From Pseudonocardia terrae (GTDB taxonomy: Bacteria; Actinomycetota; Actinomycetes; Mycobacteriales; Pseudonocardiaceae): a DNA stretch of 64,000 bases. Below, piece after piece: positions 61,008-64,000 of this stretch. A program made the translations under genes and the position numbers. A model generated the notes under the pieces. That model did not search any database. It was not told where the DNA came from and worked only from the letters and a program-made list of their open reading frames with translations. Location of the stretch: positions 1 to 64,000 of the forward strand of contig NZ_JAJTTE010000027.1 of NCBI RefSeq assembly GCF_021343995.1. The letters are read 5' to 3'. Each line of letters starts with the position of its first letter. The stretch's first letter is position 1.

Positions 61008-61685
61008 TCAGATCGCGCGTACGCCCGCGCCGGCCGGAGTGGGTACCCGGTACCCGGGCTGCCCGACGGGCGCCGCGGCCTGCATCGGGATCGTGACCGT
61101 GCCGAGGAGTTGCTCGAGCGCGTGCTCGACGTCCTCCTTCCACGTGATCCCCGAGCGGAGTTCCATCCGCAGCCGGGGCCAGCGCGGGTGCGGCCGGACC
61201 GTCTTGAAGCCGACGCTGCGCAGGAAGTCGGCCGGGATGATGCAGCCGGGCTCGGAACCGGGCCGCGCCTCGCCGAAGGCCTCGACGGCCTTCACCCCGC
61301 GGCGGGTGAGGTCCTTGACCACGGACTGGGCCAGCATCCGCCCGAGGCCCTCGCCGGCGTACTCCGGCATCACCTGGAGGGTCGTGAGGAGCACGGCGTC
61401 GGCGCTCACCGGGCCGGTCGGCATCTCGGTGGCGCGGGGGACCGCGGAGGGCGGTGCGTACATGACGTAGCCGGCAGGCGCCCCGCGGACGTAGACGATC
61501 TTCCCGCACGAGCCCCACTCGAGCAGGATCTCCGAGACCCAGGCCTCCTTCTCGAGCTCGGTGGTGCCGAACTCCTCGGCCTGCTTGGCGAGGTGCGGTG
61601 CGAGCTCCCAGAAGACGCAGGAGCGACAACGCTTGGGGAGGTCCCCCAGGTTGTCGAGGTTGACCGCGGCGACGTGCCAGGACAA
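61008..61685 (-). CDS. GNAT family acetyltransferase (Rv3916c-like)
   Basis: A 225-residue protein. The N-terminal LPKRCRSCVFWEL, a conserved cysteine pair, is typical of the actinobacterial protein beside cwlM. The GNAT acetyl-CoA site is LQVMPEYAGEGLGRMLAQSV near residue 105. TTG at 61685 is chosen as start: GGAGGT lies exactly 6 nt upstream, no ATG or GTG fits the family N-terminus, and upstream reading is not conserved-looking. The acetyl acceptor is unknown. Confidence 0.85.
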   Translation of the reverse strand: MSWHVAAVNLDNLGDLPKRCRSCVFWELAPHLAKQAEEFGTTELEKEAWVSEILLEWGSCGKIVYVRGAPAGYVMYAPPSAVPRATEMPTGPVSADAVLLTTLQVMPEYAGEGLGRMLAQSVVKDLTRRGVKAVEAFGEARPGSEPGCIIPADFLRSVGFKTVRPHPRWPRLRMELRSGITWKEDVEHALEQLLGTVTIPMQAAAPVGQPGYRVPTPAGAGVRAI

Positions 61686-61967
61686 CGTGCTACCTCCGGC
61701 GGCCGACCCGATCGGGTTCCGCGTGGTCGAGAACCCCCGTGTGATCACGAAGGCCGTTCGATGGTAGGTCGGTCGGGGCCCCTGCGACACCCCGGCTGCT
61801 GCGACCGGTGTCTCAGCCTCGCCGAAGGGCAGACCGTACACCCGTCCCGGTTACACTCAGGTGCCACTTTCGCTCCCCGAGGCTGCGCGCGCGTGGCCGC
61901 CGGGCGGCGATCGGCGCCGATGTTCGCTCCGCGAGCTCCGCTCATCCGTCGACCTGGAGGATCCACC

Positions 61968-63311
61968 GTGACGATCCCGCCGTCCCCGCAGCAGCCCGAC
62001 GTCTCCGTCGAGCGGGCGGCGGCAGCCGCGCCGGCCCCTCCCACCGAGCGGTTCGCAGCACGCACCTCCGGCATGGTCGCCTCCGAGATCCGGGCGCTCT
62101 TCGCCGTCGCCAGCCGGCCCGAGGTCGTCTCGCTCGCCGGCGGCATGCCCAACCTCGCCGCGCTGCCGCTCGAGGAGCTGTCCGCCGAGATCGGCGACCT
62201 CGTGGCCCGCGAGGGGCAGGTCGCACTGCAGTACGGCTCCGCCCAGGGCGTGCCCGCGCTGCGTGCGCAGATCTGCGACGTCATGCGGGAGGAGGGGATC
62301 GAGGCCGACCCGAACGACGTCGTCGTGACCGTCGGTTCGCAGATGGCCCTCGACCTCGTCACCCGGCTGTTCTGCGACCCGGGCGACGTGGTGCTCGCCG
62401 AGGGGCCGTCCTACGTCGGCGCGCTGGGCAGCTTCGCCGCGTACCAGGCCCGCGTGATCCACGTGGCGATGGACGAGCACGGGCTCGTCCCGGAGCTGCT
62501 GGAGGAGGCGCTGCGCACGCTCGCGGCCCGGGGCGTCACCCCGAAGTTCCTCTACACGATCCCGAACTTCCACAACCCCGGCGGCGTGACCCTGGCCGTT
62601 GAGCGCCGGCAGCGGGTACTGGACCTCTGCGCGGAGCACGGCGTGGGCGTCGTCGAGGACAACCCGTACGGGCTGCTGGGCTTCAGCGGCACCCGCTACC
62701 CGGCGCTGCGCTCGCTGGACCGCTCGGTCATCTACCTCGGTTCGTTCTCCAAGACCTTCGCCTCTGGTCTGCGGGTCGGGTGGGCGCTCGTGCCACCGGC
62801 GGTGCGGGACCGGCTGGTGCTGGCCGCCGAGTCCGCCACGCTGTGCCCGCCGAGCTTCACGCAGATGATCGTGTCGCGGTACCTGGAGAAGCACGACTGG
62901 CGGGCCCAGGTGAAGGCCTACACGGAGCAGTACCGCGAGCGGCGGGACGCGATGCTGGCCGCGCTGGAGACCTACCTGCCCGAAGGCTGCACCTGGACCG
63001 TGCCCGACGGCGGCTTCTACGTGTGGGTCACCCTGCCCGAGGGCGTCGACGCGAAGGCGATGCTGCCGCGTGCCGTCACGGCCCGGGTGGCGTACGCGTC
63101 GGGCACCGGGTTCTACGCCGACGGCCTCGGCAGCCGGCAGCTGCGTCTCTCGTACTGCTACCCGACGCCGGAGCGCATCACGGAGGGCGTCCGCCGGCTC
63201 GCCGGGGTCATCGAGACCGAGCTCGAGGTGCGCCGCACCTTCGGCCTCCCCGCCGCGCCCGCGCCCGAGCTGCGCCGGGGCGCCCACACCCCGAGCCCTG
63301 ACACGGCCTGA
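61968..63311 (+). CDS. PLP-dependent aminotransferase (2-aminoadipate aminotransferase/LysN-like)
   Basis: A 447-residue fold-type I aminotransferase without a GntR domain. Landmarks are SLAGGMPNLAALPLE, QYGSAQGVPALRAQI, TVGSQMALDLVTRLF, PNFHNPGGVTL, VEDNPYGLL and the PLP lysine in GSFSKTFASGLRVGW near residue 265. GTG at 61968 has a CTGGAGG 7 nt upstream. It sits between the GNAT gene and the expected parB. The substrate is inferred from family only. Confidence 0.9.
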   Translation: MTIPPSPQQPDVSVERAAAAAPAPPTERFAARTSGMVASEIRALFAVASRPEVVSLAGGMPNLAALPLEELSAEIGDLVAREGQVALQYGSAQGVPALRAQICDVMREEGIEADPNDVVVTVGSQMALDLVTRLFCDPGDVVLAEGPSYVGALGSFAAYQARVIHVAMDEHGLVPELLEEALRTLAARGVTPKFLYTIPNFHNPGGVTLAVERRQRVLDLCAEHGVGVVEDNPYGLLGFSGTRYPALRSLDRSVIYLGSFSKTFASGLRVGWALVPPAVRDRLVLAAESATLCPPSFTQMIVSRYLEKHDWRAQVKAYTEQYRERRDAMLAALETYLPEGCTWTVPDGGFYVWVTLPEGVDAKAMLPRAVTARVAYASGTGFYADGLGSRQLRLSYCYPTPERITEGVRRLAGVIETELEVRRTFGLPAAPAPELRRGAHTPSPDTA

Positions 63312-63321
63312 GTCCTCCGGT

Positions 63322-63356
63322 CGAACGCCCCGCGGATCTGCTCCGCGGGGCGTTCG
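63322..63356. terminator. Terminator hairpin after the aminotransferase gene
   Basis: A 15-bp perfect stem (63322-63336 with 63342-63356) and a TCTGC loop, starting 11 bp after the stop codon. Confidence 0.85.
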
Positions 63357-63367
63357 TCGTTCGGCGC

Positions 63368-63383
63368 TGTTTCACGTGAAACG
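63368..63383. other. parS centromere site
   Basis: TGTTTCACGTGAAACG contains the full 14-bp palindromic core GTTTCACGTGAAAC (63369-63382) of the bacterial parS consensus, bound by ParB for chromosome segregation. It lies where parB/parA are expected to begin in actinobacteria. Confidence 0.92.
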
Positions 63384-63397
63384 TGGCCTGCGCGAGT

Positions 63398-63976
63398 TCA
63401 GGAGTCCCTGCCTGAGGCCCACATTCGCTGCTGCGGCGCGTCCAGATGAGGGGCGAGTGGCCGGAGTCCGGCCTCGGCCATCGAGCCGCTCGTGATAGCC
63501 ACGTCTGGACCGGGCGGGTCGGAACCCGGCCGGTGGCGTCCACCATCAGCGACCGCGACGATGGCCGGCCGACCGGTCATGATGATCGCCGTCCGGGGAC
63601 TCTTCCGGCCGCCACCGGGCGAGTGGGGCCGAAGCGGTGAGCGCCGTCCGCAGACACCCGTCGGTGACGGCGCTGTGCCGGAAGCACCGCCCATCTCCGG
63701 CCCGGCTGTAGTCCGCGGTTCGCGGCCCGCAGCGTCGATCACTGCCGCCGGCCGGGCACGGTCGAGATGGCTGCCCGCAGCGTCGACCATGTCCTCGGCC
63801 CAGGTATGGCCGGAGCCGCTGCCCGCGGTACCGATCGCTGCCGCCGACCAGGCATGGCCCGGGCCGCCGCCCACAGGGTCGGTCGTTGTCGCGAGCCAGG
63901 CATGGCGCGAGCCGGGGCAGGCTGGGCTCACAGCCGCATGCCCGTCGCTCTCCATAGTCCAGCCGGTCGTGATCAT
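63398..63976 (-). CDS. Low-complexity ORF with 16-residue repeats (doubtful)
   Basis: A minus-strand frame of 192 codons reading a 16-residue repeat (GHAW-type, for example PGHAWSAAAIGTA) over the 48-bp tandem repeats. No ribosome binding site, domain or family signature is visible. It may be non-coding repeat DNA next to parS or part of a gene extending past the window. Confidence 0.2.
   Translation of the reverse strand: MITTGWTMESDGHAAVSPACPGSRHAWLATTTDPVGGGPGHAWSAAAIGTAGSGSGHTWAEDMVDAAGSHLDRARPAAVIDAAGREPRTTAGPEMGGASGTAPSPTGVCGRRSPLRPHSPGGGRKSPRTAIIMTGRPAIVAVADGGRHRPGSDPPGPDVAITSGSMAEAGLRPLAPHLDAPQQRMWASGRDS
63726..63917. repeat. Four diverged 48-bp tandem repeats
   Basis: Units of exactly 48 bp start at 63726, 63774, 63822 and 63870, sharing CCCRCRGNGTCGRYC at the start and GGYATGGC near the middle. 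More degenerate copies seem to continue leftward to about 63430. The period is a multiple of three. Confidence 0.8.
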
Positions 63977-64000
63977 CGTTCGTGGACAGGAGCGGCCGGA

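Overview
The window is very GC-rich (well over 70% by eye), with GTG starts everywhere, dense 4-bp ATGA/GTGA overlaps and a gene order typical of the replication-origin flank of Actinobacteria. The best fit is a member of the Pseudonocardiales (Pseudonocardia-like). Two blocks match the oriC-flanking order of mycobacteria from memory: dnaB-rplI-rpsR-ssb-rpsF-GT87-ponA-DUF5318-PadR-ino1 (27-41 kb) and pcnA-NUDIX-DUF6049-pseudokinase-sigM-anti-sigma-trxB-trxA-cwlM-GNAT (50-62 kb). A parS site at 63.37 kb says parB/parA, rsmG and oriC should lie just to the right. Position 1 is a contig end: bases 1-32 are an Illumina Nextera read-1 adapter with three mismatches, so this is a draft assembly.

Layout. 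0.2-9.5 kb: a TetR regulator with twin operators, an alpha/beta hydrolase, a minus-strand tldD/tldE block (tldE broken by a frameshift), two hypothetical genes, then a bacterial-PH-domain membrane protein converging on a DUF2339 membrane protein. 9.6-13.7 kb: two GT2 glycosyltransferases and trmB, a PaaI-type thioesterase, and a NYN-domain gene behind a leaderless upstream ORF. 13.7-25.9 kb: metabolic and accessory genes, namely an MTA/SAH-deaminase-like amidohydrolase, an aldonolactone oxidase, an AI-2E family exporter, an NAD(P)-binding/DUF2867 protein, an LLM oxidoreductase, an aldo/keto reductase, a two-subunit CoA-transferase-like pair with an enol-lactonase-like hydrolase, and DUF3040. 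26-31 kb: a CDF metal exporter, dnaB and the rpsF-ssb-rpsR-rplI operon, with a DnaA-box cluster upstream of dnaB. 31-41.8 kb: cell envelope and inositol (endonuclease IV, two GT87 proteins around a NUDIX gene, a class A PBP, DUF5318, PadR, ino1, NlpC/P60). 41.8-50 kb: an SDR, a UPF0158/nucleotidyltransferase-HEPN pair, leuS, a SdpI-like protein, a DUF4333 lipoprotein, YqgE and an MFS permease. 50-63.3 kb: pcnA through sigM, thioredoxin and cwlM to a PLP aminotransferase.

The most unusual structure is a dispersed repeat family. Three arrays (16.34-16.68, 26.99-27.09 and 50.07-50.21 kb) repeat a 20-bp palindrome (consensus GCGTTATGGAGCCATAACGC) at a strict 41-42 bp period, and all three sit in convergent 3'-3' intergenic gaps. 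Other notable points: a DnaA-box cluster far from the expected oriC, no murJ between the DUF6049 and pseudokinase genes, many leaderless promoters (TANNNT 5-7 nt before the start codon), a HEPN/MNT-like pair with degenerate active sites, and two convergent gene pairs whose coding regions overlap through low-complexity repeats. No tRNA, rRNA, CRISPR, integrase or insertion sequence was recognised.
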